Of a DNA stretch of 23,267 bases, positions 13,866 through 22,200 are shown one piece after another. The DNA is from Clostridium sp. CAG:302 (lineage in GTDB: Bacteria > Bacillota_I > Bacilli_A > RF39 > UBA660), in NCBI GenBank assembly GCA_000431795.1, contig FR887350.1:1-23267 (forward strand), in the 5' to 3' direction. The translations under genes and the position numbers were made by a program. Below the pieces are notes generated by a model. It had not been told where the DNA came from, searched no databases, and saw only the letters and a program-made list of their open reading frames with translations. Each line of letters begins with the position of its first letter. Position 1 is the stretch's first letter.

Positions 13866-14564
13866 ATGATTATTAGTGTTGGTTATAGAGTTAAAAGTAA
13901 GAATGGTATTGTATTTAGAAAATGGGCTAATAAAATTATAAAGGATTATTTAATTAAGGGATATGCTGCAAATAATATGAGATTAGAATATTTAGAAAAA
14001 ACAATTAAATTACTTGATATTGCTGGAAGAATAGATGGTGAACTTAGTGCTAATGAAGCACAAAGTATTATAAAAGTTATAAATAAGTATTCTAATGCTT
14101 TAAATTTACTTGATAAATATGATTATAAGAAAGTATCTAAACCTAAAGGTACAAAAAATAATAAAAAGATTACTTATGAGGAATGCATTAATATTATTAA
14201 TACACTGAGGTTTAATAATTATAGTGATTTGTTTGCTTTAGAGAGAAATAATGGTTTAAAAGGAATAATTGATGATATATATAGTACTTTTGATGGTAGC
14301 GATTTATATTCTACAGTAGAAGAAAAGGCTGCAAATATGTTGTATTTGGTTACTAAGAATCATGTTTTTATTGATGGTAATAAAAGAATAGCGGCAACTT
14401 TATTTATATACTTTTTAAATTATTATGGACTATTATATAATGAAAAGGGTATGGTTATAGATAATAATACTTTAGTAGCTGTTACTATACTAATTGCACA
14501 ATCTGATCCAAAAGAAAAAGAAGTACTTGTAGATTTGGTTATGAACTTTTTAAAGGGAGAATAG
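13866..14564 (+). CDS. Distal part of the RhuM/Fic gene (Fic/Doc-like domain)
   Basis: The longest ATG-started open part of the interrupted gene above, 232 residues. It begins in the middle of the RhuM-type domain (MIISVGYRVKSKNG, IVFRKWANKIIKDYLIKGY) and includes a Fic-like core, NHVFIDGNKRIAATLFIYFL, with His166 and the GNKR loop. This fits Doc-type HxFxxxNKR rather than the HPFxxGNGRxxR of AMP-transferring Fic enzymes. Such enzymes transfer phosphate or nucleotide groups to protein targets. No Shine-Dalgarno precedes 13866, so independent translation is doubtful. The stop is 2 bases before the next gene, suggesting co-transcription. Confidence 0.6.
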   Translation: MIISVGYRVKSKNGIVFRKWANKIIKDYLIKGYAANNMRLEYLEKTIKLLDIAGRIDGELSANEAQSIIKVINKYSNALNLLDKYDYKKVSKPKGTKNNKKITYEECINIINTLRFNNYSDLFALERNNGLKGIIDDIYSTFDGSDLYSTVEEKAANMLYLVTKNHVFIDGNKRIAATLFIYFLNYYGLLYNEKGMVIDNNTLVAVTILIAQSDPKEKEVLVDLVMNFLKGE

Positions 14565-14566
14565 AT

Positions 14567-15739
14567 ATGAGAAAGTTTAATTATATTACTGATTATAGTT
14601 TAATTAATTCTAGTGTAAGAGGTTATATTATAGAATTAGAGAAAGAACTTGCTATGCTTATTGATATGGAAGAAGATAATAATATTTATATTGAAACTTA
14701 TAAGAAACTAAAAGAGTTTAAAAATAAATATTCTGATATGCATGATGTTTATAATAAGATATTAAATGATTTACTTAGTAACGAGAGTGTTGAATATTGT
14801 GTTAAGAATGGTAAATATAAAGAAGATGCTTCACTAGTAGGATTAGAGTTTGAAAGAGATTTAAGAGAATTATTTATTTTAGAAGAAAGATGTAGAAGTC
14901 ATTCTGTAAAATTATGGAAAAGAGATTTAACTAGTTATGACGATATCAAAAATGGTGAAGATTTTATGATGGTAATTCATGCTAGTTATTTACTTCCTGG
15001 TACTCCTGATAATGACAATTATCATAATAATCAGTATAGTAAACAATATTTATCTTGTTCTTTGATTTCTAATAGAGAACTTAATACTTTTAATGGTACT
15101 AAAACTTTGTTTGTTATGGATGTAGATGATGATAATTATATTGCTTCTTCATATGTAGATGCTGTAACAGCAGATACTTCAAGACCTGATTTTAATACTC
15201 TTAAAGAAATTGATGTTAATGGAAGTAAACATTATATTAAGGTTGGCTATACAAATAATAGAAAAGAAGCAGTAACCTCTATTGGTAGTCCTAAAATGAT
15301 AGAAGGATTAAGTTTAAAAAGAGAATTAAAAGATAGCGGAGAGTTATATAGATATAATAGTTTAACTAATGAAGTTGTTTTAGATAGAACAAAAACAAAA
15401 ATGAGAGGAGCTATACTTTTAAGTGATGGGTGTGATTTACTATTAGAAGAATATCTTAGACTTAAGAGTCTAGGAGTAAAATTTAAATGTATTAATAAGG
15501 GATTATATAGACAGAAGAGTAATATATCACCTTATACTGATGAAGAATATAATAATTTTCTTATCTCTTTAGATAACTTAGATGATGTTATTAGAAGATA
15601 TAATGTTTCTTATGAAGATTTATTTGATTTTTATCAAGAAGTTGTTATACCTATGAAATATGATGAAAGAGTAATGAATGATATTAATAAAAAGTTATCT
15701 TTCTATGGTATTGGTGCTTCTAGTGGTAGAGGTAGATAA
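14567..15739 (+). CDS. Unrecognised 390-residue protein next to the RhuM/Fic gene
   Basis: Not recognised. It is soluble with no signal peptide or membrane segment. Residues about 1-130 are helical and charged; the central part (about 130-280) is mixed, with KQYLSCSLISNRELNTF, KTLFVMDVDDDNYIASS and VGYTNNRKEAVTSIGSPKMI; the end is helical (SPYTDEEYNNFLISLDNLDD) with a Gly/Arg tail (GASSGRGR). The YLSCSLIS strand followed by later acidic residues is faintly like ADP-ribosyltransferase folds, but I see no diagnostic R-S-E set. GGGAG lies shortly before the ATG, 2 bases after the Fic stop. Proximity suggests a shared transcript and possibly a shared role, for example an effector or substrate, but that is speculation. 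Confidence 0.7.
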   Translation: MRKFNYITDYSLINSSVRGYIIELEKELAMLIDMEEDNNIYIETYKKLKEFKNKYSDMHDVYNKILNDLLSNESVEYCVKNGKYKEDASLVGLEFERDLRELFILEERCRSHSVKLWKRDLTSYDDIKNGEDFMMVIHASYLLPGTPDNDNYHNNQYSKQYLSCSLISNRELNTFNGTKTLFVMDVDDDNYIASSYVDAVTADTSRPDFNTLKEIDVNGSKHYIKVGYTNNRKEAVTSIGSPKMIEGLSLKRELKDSGELYRYNSLTNEVVLDRTKTKMRGAILLSDGCDLLLEEYLRLKSLGVKFKCINKGLYRQKSNISPYTDEEYNNFLISLDNLDDVIRRYNVSYEDLFDFYQEVVIPMKYDERVMNDINKKLSFYGIGASSGRGR

Positions 15740-15784
15740 GTATAATAGTTAACTTATAGTGAACTAAAAATGGTAAATAATGGT

Positions 15785-15814
15785 AAAAAATGTATACAAA
15801 TAGTACATTTTTTT
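15785..15814 (+). terminator. Terminator after the unrecognised gene
   Basis: AAAAAATGTA (15785-15794) and TACATTTTTT (15804-15813) form a 10-bp A-T-rich stem with a 9-base loop, ending in a T-run. Its strength is modest because few G-C pairs are present. Just before it, ATGGTAAA is repeated within 13 bases (around 15769-15787). Confidence 0.6.
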
Positions 15815-15828
15815 CTTTTTGCCATTTG

Positions 15829-15837
15829 TGATATAAT
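15829..15837 (+). promoter_or_regulatory. Extended -10 promoter of the ligase operon
   Basis: TGATATAAT is a perfect extended -10 element. No clear -35 lies 17 bases upstream, only a T-run. Transcription would start near 15844, leaving the ATG at 15850 almost without leader and favouring a start further in. Confidence 0.65.
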
Positions 15838-15879
15838 ATTTGTGATTTTATGAGAAATGTTGTCTGGGGGATGATGTTA

Positions 15880-17736
15880 GTGAGTTTAATTGAGAATATA
15901 GAAGAAATTAAGAAAGAAATAAGAACTAATCCTAGTAATAGTTTTGATATTATTAAGAATAATGTTCCTAAGTATACAATGTATCAATATGTTAGAGAAT
16001 GTAATAAGAATAATTTGAATAATTTTGCTTTTAGATTTGGAAGAAAAAGATATACTTATGGTGAATTTATTGAACTAATTGATAGATATGCTAAAGGATT
16101 TATAGGAATGGGAATAGGTAAAGGTGATAGAGTAGCACTATTACTTCCTAATTTACCTGAATCTACAATTATTATTTATGCATTGAATAAAATAGGAGCC
16201 ATTTCAGATAATATTGATCCTACTAGTAAAGAAGATAGAATGAAGTATTTTTTAGAAAAAGAAAAAATAAAAGCTATTGTATGTTTTGATAAAGTATATG
16301 AAACTGGAGTTAAACCTATTGAGGAGTATATATATAATGAACTTAATATTGATAAGGTATTAATTACTAAGATTACTGATTCTTTACCTTTGATTGAAAG
16401 TGCTTTATATAAAATGAAATGTAAAGATGAAGATGTTGTTAAGAATGTAAGTACTTTGTATAGTGGTATTAATATTCTTAATGTAAATAGATTTCTTAGA
16501 GAAAGTAGATATCAGTTAAGTTATACTAATCCATATACTGAAAATGAAATTGCTACAATATGTCATTCTTCAGGAACCACTGGTATACCAAAGACTATTC
16601 CTTCAAGTAATGAAAATGTTAACTTTATTGCTTTTCAACATCAAATATCAGACGTAGATTATAGTAATGTTAAGACATTTTTACATGTACTTCCTGGTTT
16701 TGCTCAATTTGGTTTTTCTGATTCAATGCATTTAGGACATAGTTTAGGATTAGAAATGATAGAAATACCAATATTTTCTCAAGAGAATATTATTGATATT
16801 TTACTTGATACTAAGGCTAATTGTTTATTTGGTTCACCATCTTTTTGGCTTAGATTAATAGGTGATGATAGGTACAAAGATGCTGATTTATCTTTCTTAT
16901 ATGAAGCTGTTTATGGTGGTGGAAGTCTTACAATAACTCAAGTGGCTAATATAAATAGATTTTTGGTAGCTCATAATGCTAAATGTCTACTTAGAACTGG
17001 TTATGGAATGAGTGAATTTAATGGTACTTGTATATTAGAGGATCCTTTTATGTCTACTCCTGGTAGTTGTGGATTTGATTTACCTGGCGGTAGTGGTATT
17101 ATTATTAATCCTGATACTATGAAAGAAGTATCTACAGGTGAAAGTGGTAATTTATATTATAGTAAGGGTAGTAATCCAATATGTGAGTTTGATGGTAAGG
17201 TCTTACACGAAGTATTAAATATTAATGGAAGAGAATACATAGACACTGGCGATATAATGAGAAAAAATGCAAGAGGAGAATACTTTTTTGAAGGTAGAGC
17301 AAGTGGTATGATATGTAGATACGATGGTTATAAAGTATATCCTTGTGTGTTAGAGAATGCTATTACTAGTTCGCCATTTATAGAGGATGCTATGGTATCT
17401 GAATATTATGATAAAACAAAATTTGGAGCAATGCCACTTATATATGTTATCTTATCTAAGAATAGTAAAGCTATTGATATAAAAAGTATTATAAGTAGTA
17501 TTATTGATAATTATATTTTGAGTAATAAAAATATGTCATTTCGTGATATACCTACTAAATGGAAAGTGGTAGACGAGTTACCATATACAACGGCTTTAAA
17601 GAAGGATTACAAAAAAATAAAAGATGACGGTATAAATGGAAGTGAAATTAGTATAGTTTGTCATGAGACAAATATGGGGCTTGATTACTATGATGTAATT
17701 GTACCTAATAAGAATAAAACTTTAATAAAAAAATAA
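15880..17736 (+). CDS. AMP-forming acyl-adenylate ligase
   Basis: ANL-superfamily enzyme that activates a carboxylic acid with ATP to an acyl-AMP, normally passed to CoA or a carrier protein. Motifs in order (numbered from the GTG at 15880): P-loop CHSSGTTGIPK (about 228-238), YGGGSL (about 345), YGMSE (about 375), DTGDI (about 455-459), GRASGMICRYDGYKVYP (about 472-488) and the C-terminal lysine region LPYTTALKKDYKK (about 567-579), followed by about 40 extra residues. The start is uncertain: the open frame begins at ATG 15850, which is too close to the predicted transcript start. GTG 15880 (619 residues), 9 bases after GGGGG, or ATG 15871 is likelier. The acid substrate is unknown; no carrier-protein gene is visible. 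The next gene follows after 15 bases. Confidence 0.85.
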   Translation: MSLIENIEEIKKEIRTNPSNSFDIIKNNVPKYTMYQYVRECNKNNLNNFAFRFGRKRYTYGEFIELIDRYAKGFIGMGIGKGDRVALLLPNLPESTIIIYALNKIGAISDNIDPTSKEDRMKYFLEKEKIKAIVCFDKVYETGVKPIEEYIYNELNIDKVLITKITDSLPLIESALYKMKCKDEDVVKNVSTLYSGINILNVNRFLRESRYQLSYTNPYTENEIATICHSSGTTGIPKTIPSSNENVNFIAFQHQISDVDYSNVKTFLHVLPGFAQFGFSDSMHLGHSLGLEMIEIPIFSQENIIDILLDTKANCLFGSPSFWLRLIGDDRYKDADLSFLYEAVYGGGSLTITQVANINRFLVAHNAKCLLRTGYGMSEFNGTCILEDPFMSTPGSCGFDLPGGSGIIINPDTMKEVSTGESGNLYYSKGSNPICEFDGKVLHEVLNINGREYIDTGDIMRKNARGEYFFEGRASGMICRYDGYKVYPCVLENAITSSPFIEDAMVSEYYDKTKFGAMPLIYVILSKNSKAIDIKSIISSIIDNYILSNKNMSFRDIPTKWKVVDELPYTTALKKDYKKIKDDGINGSEISIVCHETNMGLDYYDVIVPNKNKTLIKK

Positions 17737-17751
17737 AAAGGTGGTAGTAAA

Positions 17752-19524
17752 ATGAATTTTAATTTGGGGTTAACATTTTCAGGGGTTGTTTATACGTTAC
17801 TTATTATAATTATATATTTTAAAAATAAGAGAATTAAGACGAGGGAAAATAAAATATATAGTTTACTTCTTGTATCAACATTTTTAGAATTATTACTTGG
17901 ATTATTTGGATATTTTTCTATTATTAATATTAGTAATATACCTTATGTTACAAGAATTATTAATGTTTTATATTTGATATCTTTAGATAGCTGGATATTA
18001 TTCTTTATGTTATATGTTGTTTCAATATCTTTTGATTTTGAATCTAAAAAAATATATAAAATATTTTGGTTTGTTTATTTGACAATAGTGTTTTTAATAT
18101 CAGTATTACCAATAGATTATTATTATAAAGATAATATTATGTATACTAGTGGTATGGCTGTTAATTTTACTTATTTGATTGCTGTATTGGCAGTTATAGT
18201 TATTATAATTAATTCTATTATAAATATTAAAAAACTTAGTAATAAAAAATATATTCCAATGTTTGTATTTCTTGTACTTGGTGGTATTTCTTTATTCCTT
18301 CAGATTAAGTATCCTGAATTGTTTTTAGTTAGTCCACTTGAAGTGCTTGTAACTATTGTTATGTATTTTACTATCGAAAATCCTGATATGAAGGTAATTG
18401 AAGAGATACATAGAGCTAAAGAAATTAGTGATAATGCTAATGAAGAGAAGACAATGTTTTTGTATAATATGACTAATGAGATTAGAGGTATTACTAGGGA
18501 TATAAATAAAGAAGCAGATATTATTTTAGATGAGACTGATAATAAAAAGATTGATATAGAAGTTATTGATAATTCTGCGAGAGAGATAAAGGGTAGTACT
18601 GCTAGATTTACAACAATGACTAATGAAATATTAGATGTTTCTAATATGGATGGGGCTAGTATTAGGGTGTATGATGAGAAATATAATATTAGATTAATAT
18701 TAGATAGTTTAATTAGTATATATAAGAAAAAATGTAATAGTAAGAATATTTCTTTTAGGAGTAATATATCTAGTGATATTCCTAAGTATTTATATGGTGA
18801 TGGTATTAATTTAAAGAAAATATTAGATATTTTACTTGATAATAGTGTTAAGTATACTGATAATGGATATGTTGAGTTAGATGTTAATACTATTACTAAG
18901 AATGATATGGTTAGACTTATTATTAATATAGAGGATTCTGGTATTGGTATTGATAGTGAAAAACTTGGTAGTTTATTTGTTAATAAAAAGGATTATAAAG
19001 AAGATAATTATGATTTAAATGATACTTTATATAATGTTAAGAAGATTATTACTATGATGGGTGGTACTATTATTCCTAATAGTACATATGGTAAGGGTAC
19101 TAATATGAAAATTATATTAGATCAAAAATTAGTAATAGATAATAATAAATTAGATGAATATGAAAAGAGGATTGATAAAAAAGATATTTTATATGTTGGT
19201 AGTGATGGTAAATTAATTAATAAATTACTTAAAGGTAAAGAAGTAGATTTAGAAATAATAGAACTAGGTAAAGAGGCTTTAGATAAAATAAGAGGTAATA
19301 AAAGATATGACTTAATATTACTTGAGGATGATATTAAACCTCTTAGTGGATTTGTTATTATGAAGAAATTACTTATGATTAAGTCTTTTAATACTAAAGT
19401 TATATTACTTACTGGGAATAATGAATATAAAGATAGTTATAAAGAGTATGGTTTTAGTGATGTTATATTAAAACCTATAGATGAAGAAATATTTAATAAT
19501 ATTATAGATAAATATTTGAAATAA
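17752..19524 (+). CDS. Degenerate hybrid histidine-kinase-like membrane protein
   Basis: Order: about seven hydrophobic segments (1-208), a linker helix, a dimerisation/phosphoacceptor-like helix (235-300), a GHKL ATPase-like domain (315-458) and a receiver-like domain (478-590). The H-box aligns as FLYNMTNEIR, with Asn242 in place of His. The N-box Asn (ILLDNSVKYTDNG) and the G1 DSGIGID remain, so ATP binding may persist. In the receiver, LILLEDDIKPLSG aligns so that Glu525 sits at the phospho-Asp, the upstream acidic pair reads YVGSDG, but Thr554 and Lys574-Pro are kept. By family rules the phosphorelay should be dead and the receiver could mimic a phosphorylated state. It follows the ligase by 15 bases with AAGGTGG before the ATG, so it may sense or regulate that pathway. 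Confidence 0.85.
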   Translation: MNFNLGLTFSGVVYTLLIIIIYFKNKRIKTRENKIYSLLLVSTFLELLLGLFGYFSIINISNIPYVTRIINVLYLISLDSWILFFMLYVVSISFDFESKKIYKIFWFVYLTIVFLISVLPIDYYYKDNIMYTSGMAVNFTYLIAVLAVIVIIINSIINIKKLSNKKYIPMFVFLVLGGISLFLQIKYPELFLVSPLEVLVTIVMYFTIENPDMKVIEEIHRAKEISDNANEEKTMFLYNMTNEIRGITRDINKEADIILDETDNKKIDIEVIDNSAREIKGSTARFTTMTNEILDVSNMDGASIRVYDEKYNIRLILDSLISIYKKKCNSKNISFRSNISSDIPKYLYGDGINLKKILDILLDNSVKYTDNGYVELDVNTITKNDMVRLIINIEDSGIGIDSEKLGSLFVNKKDYKEDNYDLNDTLYNVKKIITMMGGTIIPNSTYGKGTNMKIILDQKLVIDNNKLDEYEKRIDKKDILYVGSDGKLINKLLKGKEVDLEIIELGKEALDKIRGNKRYDLILLEDDIKPLSGFVIMKKLLMIKSFNTKVILLTGNNEYKDSYKEYGFSDVILKPIDEEIFNNIIDKYLK

Positions 19525-19547
19525 ATTGTTAAATTATCATAAATTAC

Positions 19548-19576
19548 TTTACAAAAGATAAAATATATTGTATTAT
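19548..19576 (+). promoter_or_regulatory. rpsO promoter
   Basis: TTTACA (19548-19553), 17 bases, TATTAT (19571-19576). Transcription should begin near 19583, giving a leader of about 75 bases. Confidence 0.75.
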
Positions 19577-19583
19577 TAATATG

Positions 19584-19634
19584 TTCCTTGAGCTTTGTTA
19601 TTGGTACCTCTTACCATAACTAGGTCAATGGTGA
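19584..19634 (+). promoter_or_regulatory. Putative S15 autoregulatory leader of rpsO
   Basis: CCTTGA (19586-19591) can pair with TCAA-TGG (19625-19631, one bulge). This encloses a hairpin GTTAT-T-GGT (19597-19605) with ACC-ATAAC (19613-19620). The enclosed junction resembles, in general form, the S15 leader RNAs that imitate the 16S rRNA binding site and repress rpsO translation. S15 leaders differ among phyla and the match is by shape only. Confidence 0.5.
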
Positions 19635-19658
19635 AAATAAGATAAGGAGGAAAATATA

Positions 19659-19928
19659 ATGGCTTTGAATAAAGAAGTTAAGACTAAGATTATTAAAGAT
19701 TTTGCTAGAGATGAAAAAGATACAGGTTCTCCTGAAGTTCAAATAGCAATTTTAACTAATGAGATTAATGCTCTAACTGAACATCTTAAAAATAATAAAC
19801 AAGATAAAGCTTCTAAAAGAGGACTTTTAATTAAAGTTGGTAAAAGAAGAAGTTTATTAAATTATCTTGTTAAGACTGATGTTAAGAGATACAGAGATGT
19901 AGTTGCAAAATTAGGATTAAGAAAATAA
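19659..19928 (+). CDS. rpsO: 30S ribosomal protein S15
   Basis: Primary binding protein of the 16S rRNA central domain. The 89 residues match the family throughout: KTKIIKDFARDEKDTGSPEV, QIAILTNEINALTEHLKNNK and HLKNNKQDKASKRGLLIKVG, ending RYRDVVAKLGLRK. AAGGAGG lies 8 bases before the ATG. Standard neighbour of pnp, from which it is separated by a strong terminator, so pnp may depend on readthrough. Confidence 0.99.
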   Translation: MALNKEVKTKIIKDFARDEKDTGSPEVQIAILTNEINALTEHLKNNKQDKASKRGLLIKVGKRRSLLNYLVKTDVKRYRDVVAKLGLRK

Positions 19929-19939
19929 TTATTAAAAGT

Positions 19940-19969
19940 AGGCACTCTTTTTTGAGTGCCTTTAATTTT
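19940..19969 (+). terminator. Terminator between rpsO and pnp
   Basis: AGGCACTC (19940-19947), loop TTTTTT, GAGTGCCT (19954-19961), then TTAATTTT. An 8-bp GC-rich stem with a U-rich tail. It lies upstream of pnp, for which no separate promoter is visible, so it probably attenuates pnp relative to rpsO. Confidence 0.85.
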
Positions 19970-20000
19970 AAAAAGATAACTGAAATTGGAGGTAGAAGAT

Positions 20001-22139
20001 ATGGATAAGAAAGTATTTGAGTTAGATTTTTATGGAAGAAAGATAGTAGTAGAACATGGACAAGTTGCTAAGCAAGCTGATGGGGCTGTACTTGTTAGAT
20101 ATGGTGATACAGTAGTACTTAGTACGGCAGTTGTTAGTAAGAGCGCTAATCTACTATCTGATTTCTTTCCACTTATGGTTTTATACCAAGAAAAATTATA
20201 TTCTGTAGGTAAGATACCTGGAGGATTTATTAAGAGAGAGGGTAGACCTACTGATGCTGCTACACTAGCTGCTAGAATGATAGATAGACCTCTTAGACCA
20301 TTATTCCCAGAGGATTTTAAGAATGAGGTACAAATTGTTAATACAGTGTTATCTGTAGATCAAGATAATTCACCTGAACTTACTGCTTTACTTGGATCAT
20401 CACTTTGTGTATCTATTAGTAAGATACCATTTAATGGACCAGTAGCAGCAGTTAAAGTTGGTAGAATTAATGGTGAGTTTATTATTAATCCTACTGTAGA
20501 ACAAGCTGAAGAGTCTGATATTGACCTTACAGTAGCAGGTACTCGCGACGCTATTAACATGGTTGAAGCTGGTGCTAGAGAGGCTTCTGAAGATGATATG
20601 CTTGAGGCTTTAATGTTTGGACATGAAGCTATTAAGAAATTAATTGCTTTTGAAGAAGAAGTTATTAAAGAGATTGGTGTTCCTACAATGGAATATGAAA
20701 AGTTAGAAATAACTTCAGAACTTAGAAGTGAAGTTGATACTTATGTAAGAGAAAGACTTGATAAGGCACTTAGAATTAAAGAAAAATTAGAAAAGTATGC
20801 CGCTATTGATAGTTTACAAGAAGAAGTAGTTGAAAAGTATAAGAATGAAAATGAAGATACTATGAAACCTGAGGAATTAAATGAATTACTTACTAAAGTG
20901 GCTTTAATATTCCATGGTATAGAATATGAATTATTTAGAAATATTGTTGTTAAAGAGAAGACTAGAGCAGATGGACGTGCTATGGACGAGATTAGACCAT
21001 TATCTACTGATATTGATTTACTTCCTAGAACTCATGGTAGTGCTTTATTTACTAGGGGACAAACACAAAGTTTAGCAACAGTTACTCTTGGAGCTTTAGG
21101 AGAACATCAAATACTTGATGGTCTTGGAATTGAAGATGCTAAGAGATTTATGTTACATTATAATTTCCCACCATTCTCAGTAGGTGAAACTGGTAGATAT
21201 GGGGCTCCTGGCAGAAGAGAGATTGGTCATGGGGCATTAGGAGAGAGAGCACTTTCTTATGTTATTCCTAGTGAAGAAGAATTTCCTTATACTATAAGGG
21301 TAGTTAGTGAAATACTTGAAAGTAATGGATCTAGTAGTCAGGCTACTATTTGTGCTGGTACTATGGCTCTTATGGCTGCAGGTGTTCCTATTAAGAAACC
21401 GGTAGCAGGTATTGCTATGGGACTTATTACTCATGAAGATGATTATACTATTCTTACTGATATTCAAGGTATGGAAGATCATCTTGGAGATATGGACTTT
21501 AAAGTAGCTGGTACTAGGGATGGTATTACTGCTCTTCAAATGGATATTAAGATTGATGGTATCAATAGAGAAATATTAAAAGAAGCTTTAGCTCAAGCTA
21601 AGAAAGCTAGATTTGAAATATTAGATGTTATTGAGAAACAAATAGCTAAACCAAGAGAAGATGTATCTAAGTATGCTCCTAAGACTGAGGTATTTATGAT
21701 TAATCCAGATAAGATTAAAGATGTTATTGGTCGTGGTGGAGAAATGATTACAAAGATTATTTTAGAATGTAGTAATGTTAATACGGTTAATGATATTAAT
21801 GCTGTTAAAGTAGATCTTGAAGATGATGGTAGAGTTATTATTTATCATACTGATAGAGATATTATTAATAAGACTGCTGAAAGAATTAAAAATATTGCTA
21901 GAGAAGTAGAAATTGGTAAAACTTATACTTGTAAGGTAGTTAATGTAGAGGATTTTGGTATATTTGTTGAATTATGGCCTGGATGTGAAGGATTAATTCA
22001 TGTATCTCAGCTTGATACCAAGAGAGTAGATAAACCTAGTGATTTATTTAAAGTTGGAGATGAAGTTATTGCTATAGCTACTGGATATGATAAGAAGGGT
22101 AAACTTAACTTATCTAGAAAAGATTTATTAAAGAAATAG
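20001..22139 (+). CDS. pnp: Polynucleotide phosphorylase
   Basis: Phosphorolytic 3'-5' exoribonuclease of the RNA degradation machinery. The 712 residues hold the two RNase PH cores, the first with FIKREGRPTDAATLAARMID, and the second with RTHGSALFTRGQTQSLATVT, GSSSQATICAGTMALMAAGV and MDFKVAGTRDGITALQMDIK. The KH domain (VIGRGGEMITKII, about residue 570) and S1 domain (GKTYTCKVVNVEDFGIFVEL, from about 638, ending LNLSRK) complete it. The ATG at 20001 has GGAGGT 7 bases upstream; the upstream in-frame TTG at 19986 overlaps that site and is rejected. Length is standard and all domains are intact. Confidence 0.99.
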   Translation: MDKKVFELDFYGRKIVVEHGQVAKQADGAVLVRYGDTVVLSTAVVSKSANLLSDFFPLMVLYQEKLYSVGKIPGGFIKREGRPTDAATLAARMIDRPLRPLFPEDFKNEVQIVNTVLSVDQDNSPELTALLGSSLCVSISKIPFNGPVAAVKVGRINGEFIINPTVEQAEESDIDLTVAGTRDAINMVEAGAREASEDDMLEALMFGHEAIKKLIAFEEEVIKEIGVPTMEYEKLEITSELRSEVDTYVRERLDKALRIKEKLEKYAAIDSLQEEVVEKYKNENEDTMKPEELNELLTKVALIFHGIEYELFRNIVVKEKTRADGRAMDEIRPLSTDIDLLPRTHGSALFTRGQTQSLATVTLGALGEHQILDGLGIEDAKRFMLHYNFPPFSVGETGRYGAPGRREIGHGALGERALSYVIPSEEEFPYTIRVVSEILESNGSSSQATICAGTMALMAAGVPIKKPVAGIAMGLITHEDDYTILTDIQGMEDHLGDMDFKVAGTRDGITALQMDIKIDGINREILKEALAQAKKARFEILDVIEKQIAKPREDVSKYAPKTEVFMINPDKIKDVIGRGGEMITKIILECSNVNTVNDINAVKVDLEDDGRVIIYHTDRDIINKTAERIKNIAREVEIGKTYTCKVVNVEDFGIFVELWPGCEGLIHVSQLDTKRVDKPSDLFKVGDEVIAIATGYDKKGKLNLSRKDLLKK

Positions 22140-22159
22140 TTTTGTTTGAACTTGTCAAT

Positions 22160-22199
22160 AAAAAGTAGACACTAAAAGAATGTGTTTGCTTTTTCTTTA
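22160..22199 (+). terminator. pnp terminator
   Basis: 22160-22172 (AAAAAGTAGACAC) pairs with 22182-22194 (GTGTTTGCTTTTT), including two G-U pairs, around a 9-base loop. CTTTATCC follows. It begins 20 bases after the pnp stop and ends at the edge of paired-hairpin copy D. Confidence 0.75.
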
Positions 22200-22200
22200 T

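Larger units (their letters stand above)
13596..14564 (+). pseudogene. RhuM/Fic-family gene interrupted by an in-frame stop
   Basis: A single frame runs from 13596 to 14564, broken by one TAA at 13770-13772. The first part (58 codons) reads KNEIVLFENQDVKLEVNMKD, then VWLSQQQMALLFNSS, the N-terminal RhuM-type domain. After the stop the frame resumes with LDKVSTCQNFRQVQKEGKRN, PFYNLDMIISVGYR and a C-terminal Fic/Doc-like domain. Relatives are single proteins of about 320 residues. The start also looks damaged: GGAGG (13598-13602) precedes an ATA at 13611, where relatives would have ATG, and the only ATG (13596) overlaps that Shine-Dalgarno. No frameshift is needed. It is either a recent pseudogene, a sequencing or assembly error, or a frame with readthrough. 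Confidence 0.75.
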
